In this document: in pieces, positions 50,783-60,500 of the stretch
How positions within the stretch are numbered: position 1 is the stretch's first letter
Layout: each line of letters starts with the position of its first letter
Assembly: GCA_031549345.1 (NCBI GenBank)
Contig: JAVBPY010000008.1
Span: 1 to 64,000 of the forward strand
Source of the DNA: CASFRF01 sp031549345
Lineage (GTDB): Bacteria > Verrucomicrobiota > Lentisphaeria > Victivallales > Victivallaceae
Direction of reading: 5' to 3'
DNA: 64,000 nt
Notes under the pieces: model-generated
Seen by the model: only the letters and a program-made list of their open reading frames with translations
Databases searched by the model: none
What the model was told of the DNA's origin: nothing
Program-made: the position numbers and the translations under genes

Positions 50783-50785
50783 AGC

Positions 50786-52558
50786 ATGCGGGTTTTGTCC
50801 GGAATCTTTGTCTTTTTTATTTGTGTTGCGCTTGGCGCGGCGGACCGCGTCGTTCTTGTTACTACGGAAACGGCTCCTTCGCTGCGTGCCGCCGCCCTCT
50901 GGCGGGGTATTGACGATGAATTGCGGAAACTCGTGATCCGTCCCGAAATTTTTTCCTGCCAGCTGAGCCGTTCGGAAGCGAAACTTGAAACATTGAACCG
51001 GATTCTGGAAGGCGAACGACAGCAAATCGTTGTGGCTTTGGATCGCGATGCGCTGGAGTTTTTGATTTTGCATCTGGATCATCTTCCCGCGCGGGCACAG
51101 CTCATTTTTTGCGGGAGCGACCAGCCGGTGCGTCTGCCGCGCCCTCTTCCCCGTCCTGCAACGGGCATTTATGAAGCATGCGACTTTTCATCTTTGATCC
51201 GGCAGGGACTTGCGCTTTTTCCGGAAACACAGAAAGTATTTCTCCTCACCTCCGAGAGTGAGCGCGGCAAAGCCCTGGAGGTACAGGCCGCCGCATGGAG
51301 CCGCACCAATGCCATGCCGGAACTTGTCCTGCTCCCGGAGCGGGAACATATGCCGGACGCGCGGAAAAAATACGTGGAGTCGGCGCCGTCGGATGCGTTG
51401 ATTCTGCACGAGGGCGGCGGATTTGAAATCGAAAGAAATTCGCCGGTAGGGAGTGGGCTGGAGGCGGTAGCTTCCGCGCCGCTTCTTGTACTGGACAAAG
51501 AGGCTCTCGGTTGGGGCGCGCTCGGGAGCTATGGGGTGGATCCGCTTTTCAGCGGCCAGGCGGCCGGGCGCCTGACGGCGCGCCTTCTTGCCGGGGAACG
51601 AGCGCAAGCCATTCGTCCGGTCGTGCTCGCGCCGCGGCTGTACCTGGATTACCGCGCGTTGCGCCGCTGGAACGTTCCGAATTCCCGGTTGCCCGAAAAT
51701 GCCATTCTGATCAACGCTCCCCCCAAATGGTACGCCATTTCCATGCGGCACAGGACATTGGCGCTCGGCGGCATTTTGGCCGGGGGCACACTCGTTTTCC
51801 TTCTTTTTCTCGCTTGGAGGATTGAACGGAGCCGTTTTGTGCGACAGAGGCGGAAGCTCCGTCTTTTTCAGGGTTTTCCTGCTCCATTCCTTCTCTTGCG
51901 CGAGGACGGGACATTGTTGTTGGACAATGGATTCGAGGAAGATCCGGAGCGCCGCCGCCGCCTTGTACGCGCTTTCCGGCGGGCCGCGCCACGCACGGCC
52001 GGCCCTTTGGTGCTGCGGACGGCGCGCGAAGTCTGCCGGGGATACCTTGCTCCTTATGTGTCGCCCGATGGCGAGCTTCGGTTGTGGTGGTTCCAGGATG
52101 CACCGGCGGAAGCGGCTCTTGAAGATACCTCGCCGGCGCGTTGCCGGGAGGTTTTGAACGCGATTCCGGGTGGCGTTCTCCTCACCGATGGCGCGGGCGC
52201 CGTGGTGTTCGCCAACCGCGGCGCCGCGGTATTCCTTGCATGTGCGCCGGAAGAAGCTCCGGGGCGTGCCTTGAAAGATGTTTTAAAGGTAACGCACGCA
52301 TTGACCGGCGAAAGCTACCCGCATCTTTTCGACGCGGCGCTCCGCCATGGCTTGGCGCCGGGCAACGAACACCTTGTCGCACACCCGGCGAACGGTTGTC
52401 CCGTTCCGATACGCTTGCACATCCAGCCGTTTTTCGAGGCGGAAGGGATGCCCTTATGGTCTTTGGTGCACATGGAAGACTGTTCCCCGGAACGCGATCT
52501 TCGTACGGATCTCGTCCGGGCCGAGAGCGCAAAGTCCGCGCGTTCCTCCCAAAATTGA
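50786..52558 (+). CDS. Membrane PAS sensor lacking a kinase domain (truncated)
   Basis: A 590-residue protein. It has a signal peptide (1-19), an extracytoplasmic domain like ABC-type substrate-binding proteins of the COG2984 type (about 20-295: VVLVTTETAP..., LIFCGSDQPVRLP, VFLLTSESERG, GSYGVDPLFSGQAAG), one membrane helix (323-345), a short linker, and a PAS domain (about 452-565: VLNAIPGGVLLTDGAGAVVFANRGA). The sequence then reads DLVRAESAKSARSSQN and stops. In related hybrid sensors this is where the helix leading into HisKA starts, so the histidine-kinase half is missing. A hairpin-rich non-coding island starts directly after the stop. It is 3 bases from fumarase beta and probably co-transcribed. 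Confidence 0.8.
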   Translation: MRVLSGIFVFFICVALGAADRVVLVTTETAPSLRAAALWRGIDDELRKLVIRPEIFSCQLSRSEAKLETLNRILEGERQQIVVALDRDALEFLILHLDHLPARAQLIFCGSDQPVRLPRPLPRPATGIYEACDFSSLIRQGLALFPETQKVFLLTSESERGKALEVQAAAWSRTNAMPELVLLPEREHMPDARKKYVESAPSDALILHEGGGFEIERNSPVGSGLEAVASAPLLVLDKEALGWGALGSYGVDPLFSGQAAGRLTARLLAGERAQAIRPVVLAPRLYLDYRALRRWNVPNSRLPENAILINAPPKWYAISMRHRTLALGGILAGGTLVFLLFLAWRIERSRFVRQRRKLRLFQGFPAPFLLLREDGTLLLDNGFEEDPERRRRLVRAFRRAAPRTAGPLVLRTAREVCRGYLAPYVSPDGELRLWWFQDAPAEAALEDTSPARCREVLNAIPGGVLLTDGAGAVVFANRGAAVFLACAPEEAPGRALKDVLKVTHALTGESYPHLFDAALRHGLAPGNEHLVAHPANGCPVPIRLHIQPFFEAEGMPLWSLVHMEDCSPERDLRTDLVRAESAKSARSSQN

Positions 52559-53110
52559 CCACATGGATCGTGGTGGGCCCTTTGCCCCCCCCACACCCGG
52601 AGCCGACGTTCGGCCCCTCGGCGCCTTGCGGCGCAACAGGGGCGAATGGCCCTGTACCCGTGTATTATTTCGGGGCTGGGTGGGCTGAGGACTGGGGCCG
52701 CCCCGAAGGGATTCCGTAACACCGCTTCGTTCGGCACTCGCTCCCCCTAGGAGGGAGCGAGGCGCTCCCTACGCCTGCTTCCGGCCCAAGGAGCTATGCG
52801 CCCCTTGGGGACCCCGCACAAGGGCGCGGCCCTTGATGCGCCCGCCTTACGGCGGGTTAAAGCTCCGCCTCCCGCAAAGGTTTGAATGCGGAATCGCGGG
52901 AGGGGGTTTAAGCCGCGTTGCGGCTTCAAGTAAGGCGGCAAAGCCGCCGCCGCGACCTGCGGATAGAACAACCCAGCTCCCCGCCGACCGACCGGCATCT
53001 CGAATGGGGGGCTGGGGGAAAAGCGCGTTTTTCCCCCGGGCTCTATTACACCGAGCCACCGGCGCTCTATTGCATTGAAATTGTCCTTCTATCGCTCCGC
53101 GCAATCTGTC
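52559..53110. repeat. GC-rich hairpin island
   Basis: About 550 bases without a credible gene but with at least eight GC-rich perfect or near-perfect hairpins. Examples: GCGCC-TTGC-GGCGC (52621-52634), AGGGAGCG-AGG-CGCTCCCT (52752-52770), CCCGCC-TTAC-GGCGGG (52841-52856), CCTCCCGC with GCGGGAGG (52868-52903), AAGCCGC-GTT-GCGGCTT (52910-52926), GGCGGC-AAA-GCCGCC (52935-52949), CCCAGCTCCCC with GGGGGGCTGGG (52972-53016) and GGGGGAAAA with TTTTCCCCC (about 53014-53037). I find no match to RNase P, tmRNA, SRP or riboswitch cores. From 53111 to 53177 I see nothing further. Confidence 0.75.
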
Positions 53111-53177
53111 TTCCTACGAATGAAATCCCGAACAGAATTTTCTATCCGTCCCCGAGCCGTTCGTCGCCGGTGCGGCG

Positions 53178-53834
53178 TCAGGGGCGCAAATGGCGGATGA
53201 TTCGGCCTTGCTCCAGATAAATGACGTCTTCGGCGATGTTGACCGCGCAGTCGGCGACGCGCTCGAGGCTCCGGGAAACCGTGAGCATGCCGAGGTAATA
53301 ACCGACTGTCGCCGGATCGTGGACGACCTCTTTTTTGAGGGAGAGAATGTTATCGTAGTGCAGTTTGTCCACTACGTCGTCGCGGGAGATGATCTCCGCT
53401 GCTTTCCGGATATCGCGCATGCTCAGGCAGTCGAGGGCGGCTTTGAGCATTTCGCGGACTTCGACGGCTATGACATCCACCTCCATCGGGTGTTCCGGGC
53501 GTTCGAAGGAGCAAAGCTCCGGCACACGCTCGGCGATGCTTTCGGCCAAATCGCCGATCCGCTCGATTTCGGTGTTCACCTTCAGCAGGGTTACCACGTA
53601 CCGCAGGTCGCCCGCCACCGGTTGGTGGAGCGCCAGCACCTTTAAACACTCTTCCTCGAAGCGGACGCCGCCACGGTCGATGTTTTCGGCGGCGGCGAGC
53701 ACCTCCGCGGCGAGCGGGGCATTCCGCTCCGAAACGGCGCTGACGGCTTTTCGCAGGATTTCCTCGGCGATGGCGGCGCGATCGTTAAGGCGTGTGTTCA
53801 ACAATGCGGCTTCCTGTTCGTAATGGTTTTTCAT
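53178..53834 (-). CDS. phoU: Phosphate signalling protein PhoU
   Basis: A 218-residue protein of two three-helix PhoU repeats. Metal-binding acidic motifs are visible in each half (EVNTEIERIGDLAESIAERV-type near 85-105 and MLTVSRSLERVADCAVNIAEDVIYL near 180-207). It modulates the Pst transporter and PhoR signalling. The ATG at 53834 overlaps the pstB stop (TGATG). It is the last gene of the pst operon; downstream is the hairpin island, and no phoB or phoR gene is present here. Confidence 0.94.
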   Translation of the reverse strand: MKNHYEQEAALLNTRLNDRAAIAEEILRKAVSAVSERNAPLAAEVLAAAENIDRGGVRFEEECLKVLALHQPVAGDLRYVVTLLKVNTEIERIGDLAESIAERVPELCSFERPEHPMEVDVIAVEVREMLKAALDCLSMRDIRKAAEIISRDDVVDKLHYDNILSLKKEVVHDPATVGYYLGMLTVSRSLERVADCAVNIAEDVIYLEQGRIIRHLRP

Positions 53835-54604
53835 CAGCTGAATCGTCCTGTGATGTATTCCTCGGTTTTTTGGTTCGAGGGATTTGTGAATATTTTTTCC
53901 GTTGTGTCGAATTCCATGATCCGTCCCTGGTAGAAAAACGCGGTGTGGTCGCTGATGCGGGCGGCCTGCTGCATGTTGTGCGTTACAATCACCACGGTAA
54001 AGCGTCCGCGCAGTTCGGCGATCAACGCTTCGATCTTCAATGTGGCCACGGGGTCCACGGCGGAGGTCGGTTCGTCCATCAAGAGAATTTCCGGCTCCGC
54101 CGCGATGGTCCGGGCGATGCAGAGGCGTTGCTGTTGTCCCCCGGAGAGGGCGAGGCCGCTTTTGCCGAGTTTGTCCTTGACTTCGTCCCACAAACTCGCG
54201 CCGCGCAACGATTGTTCCACGCGGTCGGCCAATTCCTGCCGCGAAAGGCGGAAGTGGAGGCGCAGCGGATAGGCGATGTTGTCGAAGACCGACATGGGAA
54301 ACGGCGTCGGCTTCTGAAAGATCATCCCGACGCGCCGGCGGAGTTCCAGCACGTTTACCGAGGAATCGAGGATGTTGACGCCGTCGATCTCCACAACCCC
54401 TTCGGCGCGTTGTTCGCGATAAAGTTCGAAGATGCGGTTGTATATCCGCAGGTGCGTGGATTTTCCGCATCCCGAGGGGCCGATGATGGCGGTTACTTTG
54501 CCTGATTCGAGGGTCAGGTTGTTTTCAAACAAAGCCTGGTGTCCCGCCCCGTAGAAGAAATTCAGGTTGCGGACGGCGATTTTTACTTTTTTTTCAGTGT
54601 CCAT
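53834..54604 (-). CDS. pstB: Phosphate ABC transporter ATP-binding protein
   Basis: A 256-residue ABC ATPase. Walker A GPSGCGKST (42-50), signature LSGGQ (153-157), Walker B LLMDEP (174-179), and the Pst-specific FYGAGHQALFENNL and MIFQKPTPFPMSVFDNIAYPLRLH segments are present. It energises phosphate import with PstC and PstA. It overlaps pstA by 11 bases and phoU by one base. Confidence 0.97.
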   Translation of the reverse strand: MDTEKKVKIAVRNLNFFYGAGHQALFENNLTLESGKVTAIIGPSGCGKSTHLRIYNRIFELYREQRAEGVVEIDGVNILDSSVNVLELRRRVGMIFQKPTPFPMSVFDNIAYPLRLHFRLSRQELADRVEQSLRGASLWDEVKDKLGKSGLALSGGQQQRLCIARTIAAEPEILLMDEPTSAVDPVATLKIEALIAELRGRFTVVIVTHNMQQAARISDHTAFFYQGRIMEFDTTEKIFTNPSNQKTEEYITGRFS

Positions 54605-55457
54605 GATGGCGCTCCCGGAATAGAATTCGGCACCCCGCGTTCATTGCGAGCACAAAGGTCATGATGACCAGTGCCGCGCCCCAGCCCGCCTGCTGGATCG
54701 ACGCAAAAGGTGAATTGGTTGTGTATTCGGTGATAAGGATCGGCAAGTTGGCGGTGGGGCTTCGGAAAAATCCCTCCGGCCAGCTGTCGCTCCATTGGGC
54801 GGTGAACAACAAGGGCGCCGTTTCGCCGGAAACGCGGGCGAGCGAAAGGAGGATGCCCGTAATCAGTCCGCTCCGCGCGGCGCGGAAAACCACGCACAGC
54901 GTCGTCCGGGCGCGAGTCATGCCGAGCGCGAGCCCCGCTTCGCGCAAAGAATCCGGGACCATGCGGAGCATGTCTTCGGTCGTCCGCATCACCACGGGAA
55001 ACATGATGATCGCCAGCGCCACGGAACCGGCCAATCCGGAGCCGCACCCCATCGGGCGCACCATCGCCGCGTAGACGAAAAGGCCGACGAGTACCGAAGG
55101 CAATCCCATCATCACGTTGGCCGAGAAGCGGACATAGTGTCCGAAGCGCGATGTCCTGCCGAATTCGGCGAGATAGCATCCGCCCAGCAACGCCGGAATC
55201 AGTGCCAGCGCCGCCGCGCCGAAGGTGATGAGAATGCTGCCGAGGATCGCATTGCCGATCCCCCCGTCGCTTCGCGGCGACGAAATGGCGGTCAGGAAGT
55301 TCCAGTTGATCGCCCTCGCCCCCCGTGCGATTACGGTTCCGAGGATCCAGAGCATCGAGCCGAGGGCGGCGAAAAGGGCCAGCCCCGCCGCGCAACGGAG
55401 GAGGCGGTCCAGGAACTGACGGCCTTTCAGGCTTCGTTTGGGTGTGTTGGCTGTCAT
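54594..55457 (-). CDS. pstA: Phosphate ABC transporter permease PstA
   Basis: A 287-residue membrane permease with about six helices. The coupling motif is ALGMTRARTTLCVVFRAARSGLITGILLSLARVSGETAPLL, including the PstA-type SGETAPLL. GGCYLAEFG and GLPSVLVGLFVYA are further typical segments. It starts 1 base after the pstC stop and overlaps pstB. Confidence 0.95.
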   Translation of the reverse strand: MTANTPKRSLKGRQFLDRLLRCAAGLALFAALGSMLWILGTVIARGARAINWNFLTAISSPRSDGGIGNAILGSILITFGAAALALIPALLGGCYLAEFGRTSRFGHYVRFSANVMMGLPSVLVGLFVYAAMVRPMGCGSGLAGSVALAIIMFPVVMRTTEDMLRMVPDSLREAGLALGMTRARTTLCVVFRAARSGLITGILLSLARVSGETAPLLFTAQWSDSWPEGFFRSPTANLPILITEYTTNSPFASIQQAGWGAALVIMTFVLAMNAGCRILFRERHHGH

Positions 55458-55458
55458 A

Positions 55459-56337
55459 TCAGCACTCTCCCCGGCGGCGGCCGGTCATTTTAAGGAAATA
55501 CAGCGAAAGGGCCTGAATGCCAAGCGAGGTTATAAGAAGGATCAGCCCGAGGGCGAAGAGGACGGGGCGCAGCACGTCGTCCGCTTCGGCGAAGCAGTTT
55601 GCAAGCGTCGCCGAGATGGTCGTCCCGGCGGCGAAAATCGATCCGGGCATTTCGCTTAGATTGCCGATGACGAACAAGACCGCCATGGTTTCACCGAGCG
55701 CGCGCCCGAGGCCGATGAAAACGCCGCCGGCGATTCCGCGGATGCCGTAACGCATAACGATGTCCCACGCGGTCTCCCAACGTGTGCATCCGCAGCCGAA
55801 GGCCGCTTCACGGAGCATGAGAGGCGTCATGCGGAATACGTCGCGGAAGACGGCGCACATATAGGGGAGGATCATCAGTGCGAGGATGCCCCCGGCCGTC
55901 AGGTGCCCGAAGCCGGAAAAGTCCTCATACCCCAAGGCATGCACCGCCCTTTGGAGGAGGGGAACCAATACGAAAAGTCCCCACATCCCGTAAATCACAC
56001 TGGGAATCGCCGCCAGAAGATCGATCCCCTGGCTGAGGATTCCCCGGGCCCAGGGTGGGCAGTCGAGCAAAAAAAGCGCGGTTACGAACGCCGGCGGGAG
56101 GGCAAGGCCAACGGCCAGCGCGGTGGTAATCAGCGTCCCGGTGATGGCCGGGAGGGCTCCGTATTCTCCCGCGACAGGATCCCACGCCGTGGAGAACAGA
56201 AACCCGGGGCCGAACGTCCGCCACGCCGGGATACTGCCGAGTCCGAGCTGGACCAGAAATCCGACGCCGAGGAGGAGAATTGCCGCCGCCCCGGCGACCG
56301 CCGCGCCGCGGAAAAACCTGTCGCAGGGGAATTTCAT
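55459..56337 (-). CDS. pstC: Phosphate ABC transporter permease PstC
   Basis: A 292-residue permease partner of PstA. It has a long N-terminal membrane helix, FGPGFLFSTAWDPVAGEYGALPAITGTLITT (typical PstC), IPSVIYGMWGLFVLVPLLQ, and the GLGRALGETMAVLFVIGN motif. Its ATG at 56337 overlaps the pstS stop as ATGA. Confidence 0.95.
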   Translation of the reverse strand: MKFPCDRFFRGAAVAGAAAILLLGVGFLVQLGLGSIPAWRTFGPGFLFSTAWDPVAGEYGALPAITGTLITTALAVGLALPPAFVTALFLLDCPPWARGILSQGIDLLAAIPSVIYGMWGLFVLVPLLQRAVHALGYEDFSGFGHLTAGGILALMILPYMCAVFRDVFRMTPLMLREAAFGCGCTRWETAWDIVMRYGIRGIAGGVFIGLGRALGETMAVLFVIGNLSEMPGSIFAAGTTISATLANCFAEADDVLRPVLFALGLILLITSLGIQALSLYFLKMTGRRRGEC

Positions 56338-57338
56338 CGATCGGCCTTCAGGACAAGTTCCACCACGTTGGAAGAAAGCGGTACGTAGTCAAGACGCTCT
56401 GCCGCCGCTCTGCCTGTGGTATAGCACCAGCGGAAGAACTTCATGAGTTCGGCCTTACGGGCCGCTTCCATTTTTTTCGGGAAGACCATGTAGGTGATGC
56501 CTGTGATGGGCCAGGCGTCGGCGCCCGGCTGATCGGTCAGCTCCAGGCGGAAAGCGGGGGCATTTTCCCAGTCGGCATTGGCGACGGCGGCGGAAAATGC
56601 CTTGGGTTCCGCTTTGGCAAAATTACCTTCGCGGTTTTTAAGGCGGCACATGGCAAGTTTGTACTCTTTGGCGTAGGTGTACTCGGTGTAACCGATCGCT
56701 CCCCGGCTGCGGCTAACGTTGTTGCACACGCCCGGATTTTTCTGCCCGGCGATGCCGGTCGGCCATTTGACGGCCGGGCCGGCTCCCACGCTCTCCGCCC
56801 ACTCCTTGGATACTTTGGTAAGATAGCTTGTAAAGATGTAGCTGGTTCCGGAGCTGTCCCCGCGCCGTACAACGGTGATCTTCAGTTTCGGGAGATTCAA
56901 ATCCGGGTTGAGGCGCGCGATGGCCGCATCGTCCCATCGTGAAACGGTTCCCCGGAAAATATCCGCCAGTGTGGGGCCGTCGAGCTTAAGGGCGCCGTTG
57001 GCGATTCCAGGGAGATTGACCACCACCACCACGCCGCCGGCGAGCATCGGGTATTGGACGAATCCGGCTTTGTCCAGCTCCTCTTTCGTCAGAGGATTGT
57101 CCGTTCCGGCGAAGTCCACGGTCTTGGCCTCCAACTGCCGGACTCCCGCTCCGGAGCCGATCGGCTGGTAATTGACCGTTACGCCGGCATGGTCTTCACC
57201 GTAAGCGTGCGTCCACTCCCGGTAGACGGGCGCGGGGAAGGTCGCCCCGGCGCCGTTCAGAATTGTTTCCGCGCCTCCCGCGCCTCCGCCGAGCAGCAGC
57301 GCGGCTGTTGTGTAAATCCATACTTTTTTCATTTTCAC
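56334..57338 (-). CDS. pstS: Phosphate-binding periplasmic protein PstS
   Basis: A 334-residue solute-binding protein. The signal peptide (MKMKKVWIYTTAALLLGGGAGGAE) is followed directly by LNGAGATFPAPVYREW, the phosphate-site opening of PstS. Other ligating segments are YQPIGSGAGVRQLEAKTVDFAGTDNPL, RRGDSSGTSYIFTSYLTKV and SRSRGAIGYTEYTYA. It delivers phosphate to PstCAB. An AAGGA site precedes the ATG and a candidate Pho box lies upstream. It is the first gene of pstSCAB-phoU. Confidence 0.97.
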   Translation of the reverse strand: MKMKKVWIYTTAALLLGGGAGGAETILNGAGATFPAPVYREWTHAYGEDHAGVTVNYQPIGSGAGVRQLEAKTVDFAGTDNPLTKEELDKAGFVQYPMLAGGVVVVVNLPGIANGALKLDGPTLADIFRGTVSRWDDAAIARLNPDLNLPKLKITVVRRGDSSGTSYIFTSYLTKVSKEWAESVGAGPAVKWPTGIAGQKNPGVCNNVSRSRGAIGYTEYTYAKEYKLAMCRLKNREGNFAKAEPKAFSAAVANADWENAPAFRLELTDQPGADAWPITGITYMVFPKKMEAARKAELMKFFRWCYTTGRAAAERLDYVPLSSNVVELVLKADR

Positions 57339-57364
57339 ATCCTTCTTTATTAAAGGTTATATAT

Positions 57365-57418
57365 AATGTAGCGCGCCACGATTAGCCCCCCGTGAAGCGA
57401 TTGTTAGGATTTTGTTAG
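57365..57418 (-). promoter_or_regulatory. Candidate Pho box and -10 of the pst operon
   Basis: On the minus strand, CTAACA (57413-57418), CTAACA (57402-57407) and the weaker TTCACG (57391-57396) are spaced exactly 11 bp apart, the direct-repeat layout bound by PhoB/PhoP-type regulators. TACATT (57365-57370) fits a -10, and no -35 consensus is at the right distance, as expected of an activator-dependent promoter. Confidence 0.6.
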
Positions 57419-57460
57419 AACAGAAAAAGAAATAATGTGAATAATCATTTGTTTTTCCAC

Positions 57461-57489
57461 TTGACATTTCTTAAAAAGGAGGCTACACT
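57461..57489 (+). promoter_or_regulatory. Promoter of the secreted glycosidase-like operon
   Basis: TTGACA (57461-57466), exactly 17 bp, TACACT (57484-57489). The ribosome-binding site AAAGGAGG follows at 57511-57518. Confidence 0.72.
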
Positions 57490-57498
57490 AAGGATAAG

Positions 57499-57508
57499 GA
57501 CAATTGTC
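57499..57508. promoter_or_regulatory. Operator-like palindrome
   Basis: GACAATTGTC, a perfect 10-bp palindrome, lies 10 bases after the -10 hexamer, over the expected transcription start. This is where a GntR- or LacI-type repressor would block the promoter. The cognate regulator is not known. Confidence 0.5.
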
Positions 57509-57522
57509 GCAAAGGAGGTTTT

Positions 57523-60500
57523 ATGAAACTACGGTGGGAATCGACGGCCCTTGCGGGGGCGTTGTTTGCAAGCGGGTTGCTTGCGGGAGCGGCGGAACCC
57601 GCGTTCAAGCGGGAAACCGGAACATTGCGCGGCTTCGGGAAAATCGCGTTTGAAACCCGGCAGGAACAGCAATTGAGCACTTCGGTGTTCCGCTGCGAGT
57701 CGCCGGAAAAAGCGAAGATCACCGGCTCCAAATACTTGGCCGACCAGCTCGCCTACGGCGCTGTGAAGCAGTTGGAAACCCCCGCCGGACTTACCGGAAC
57801 ATTGTTGGAAGTGCGCCACGGCGGCGTGTGGCTCCTGGGACTTTCCGGTAAAGAGTTCCGCGTCTACCAGGCGCCGAACGCGGCGGTCCTCCAGGCAGCG
57901 AAACTGCCGAAACTCGAGACGATCCCCTCCGGCTCCTACCCGAATTACCTGGACAACTTCGACAAGGACGGCCTCGGCCTCTGGTGGATGGCGACGACCA
58001 AATCCCCGGAACAGCTCGCGTGGATGAAAAAATTCCCCGCCATTGTGAATTTGCACGACCAGCGCCTGGACAACTCTCCCGCGTGGGGCGTGTACGACCT
58101 TTCCGGCGTGGACAACTCCTTGAGCCAGGTGCGCACCCTCGGCAAAAACTATCGTCATATGCTCTGGACGGCGGCGGGCGACACCGCGTGGTTCGGCAAT
58201 TTGGTTACGTTCCCGGCCGAGTCGATCGACCACAACGTCCCCGGCTTCACCGGACGTCGTTATTTTGAGGCGGGCGGCTACGGCGCAAGCCAGGCGTCGT
58301 CGCCCCTGGTGAATTCGCTCTACATCCACAACATGGCCGAAACCATGAAGCGCCGGATGGACGATCCGCGCATCCTCGCGTGGATGGAGCCGCACGGCGA
58401 GTTCCACCTCACCGATCCGGTGGCGTATCCGCCGAATTGCATGACCCGCTTTCCCGAGTACCTCAAGACCGATAAGAAGTACTCGCTTCGCGACCTGAAC
58501 ACACGTTACGGCACGCGGTATAAAAACTATACGGAAGTTCCGTTCCCGGACACCGCCTACTTCGGCGGCCGCCGCGGCGAATTCATCGATATGGACTCCA
58601 CCCCGTGGCGCTGGCAGACCGGTGAGCTTGGAAAGGGCGAAGCCTCGGGGTTCCAGAAACCCGACTTCGACGACTCCAAGTGGTTTGAAGCATTGCGCAC
58701 GAACAAGCACCTCCTGGTCTACTTCGATCAAAGCACCCGCGTTTCCGAGCTCTGGGGGCGCGGAACGGTCGATGTTCCGGAGAAATTTCTCGCCGACAAG
58801 AAGCCCGTCTGGTGTTACATGATGCCCTACACCGAACACGCGGGCCGCCCGATCACCCTCTGGATGAACGGTGAAGAGGCCGGGCGCGAGAAGTTCGACC
58901 CGACCAACTACATCAACAAGAACACCGCCGTAGAAGTAACCAAGTTTCTTAAGCCCGGCAAAAACCAGTTCGCCATCCACAACAAGGGCGGCCGTATTGC
59001 CTACCGGGTGTTCCTCTCCAAGTGCCCGCCGCAGGAATTCCCGTTCGCCGATGCGAAGCTGAACGCCTTCTACCTCGACTGGCGCGATTATCTGATCCGC
59101 GAAAAATACCTCACGTTCGAATTGTTCATGAAGGCGCTTCGCGCCGCCGATCCGAACCGTCCGTTCAAGGTGATGACCCCGCATTTGTTCCAGTCCGACG
59201 CGATGGATCTTCTCGCCGACTACGGCGGGTATCCGCAGCTCACCGGCGAAGGCGGCTGGTACCGTCCGATGCACTATAAAGGGTACAGCTCGCTGCGCGG
59301 CCTCCCCGGCTCGAGCGAGCCCGGCGGCGCGCAGAAAACGGCCGCCTCCACCCAGATGATGTTCGCCGTGATGTTCTGGGAATCGCAGGATTGCCACGAC
59401 TACGTGTTCGATTTGAATCGCGAGCTCTGGCAGCATAAAGAAGCCCTCCAGTGGTGGTCGGATCACGCCGACTTCCTGGCGACTCTCGGCAAAGTGGACC
59501 TCGCCGCGCCGCAGGTTGCGGTTCTGCGCGATGTCCGCCAGACCGAACGCTACCAGAACAGCGGCATCTGGAACTGGGACATGTCGCGCGGCTCCCTGCC
59601 GTCGCTGGGTTTGACTCCGGTTCTCGTGGACGGGCCGGATTTGATGAAAAAGCTTGCCGACCACCTTCCGCTCCTCCTCGACTGCGCGACCACGGTGATG
59701 GAACCGCAGATGGTGGATGCGGTGAAGCGCTACATCGAAAAGGGCGGTACGTTCATCGCCCAGCACCATACCGGACAGCACAGCGACCTGGTGCGCGACG
59801 CGTGGCCCCTGGCGAAAGCCTTCGGCCTTAAGGTTACGCCGAAATGGGTTACGCTGGAGAACTACCACCGCTGGCCGCTGGAAACCATCCGATTCACCGC
59901 CGAACAGGATATGATTCCGAGCCTGAAGGGGAAGAGCATCCAGGGGAGCGGCGTTTCGATCGATTACCTCGACAACCAACGCACCGGCGGCGTGCAGATC
60001 TCCGGACAGAAGGCGACCCCGATCGCCCATTGGGAAGATGGCTCCATCGCGATTGCGGAAGTGAAGTACGGCAAGGGACGCTTGATCCTCCTGGGTTCGC
60101 CGTTCTATTTGCGGATGAAGGACGTCAACGGCCAGTGGAGCAACGACGCGATCCGGCAGAAATACGTCGCCGAAATGCTCGCTTCCTGCGGCGTGAAGCG
60201 TGAAACCTCCGTCGCCGACCAGAGCGTATGGTTCGAACGCCGCGAGAGCAAGAATGGCCTCTACGACGTCTACTTCGCCGGCGCCATGGGCGTCCACGGC
60301 AAGTGGGATTTGAGCCAGCGGATCAAGACCACGCTCGATACCGTCCGCGCGGGGCAGCTCCCGGCTGTGGCGGCGGATACGGCCGGCGCGCCGGATGTGG
60401 CGACCGTGGCGAAGGATGGGAAACTCTCCTTCGGCGAACAGGAATTCAGCCCCTTCCAGATCCGTCAGTTCGCGGTTGTCCGCGAAGACGCTGGCCGGCG

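Noticed and set aside
52559..53177. Lost kinase domain read in another frame, or a known RNA gene
   Set aside because: No frame shows HisKA or HATPase motifs (no H-box, N-box or G-box). RNase P, tmRNA and SRP RNA core sequences are also absent.
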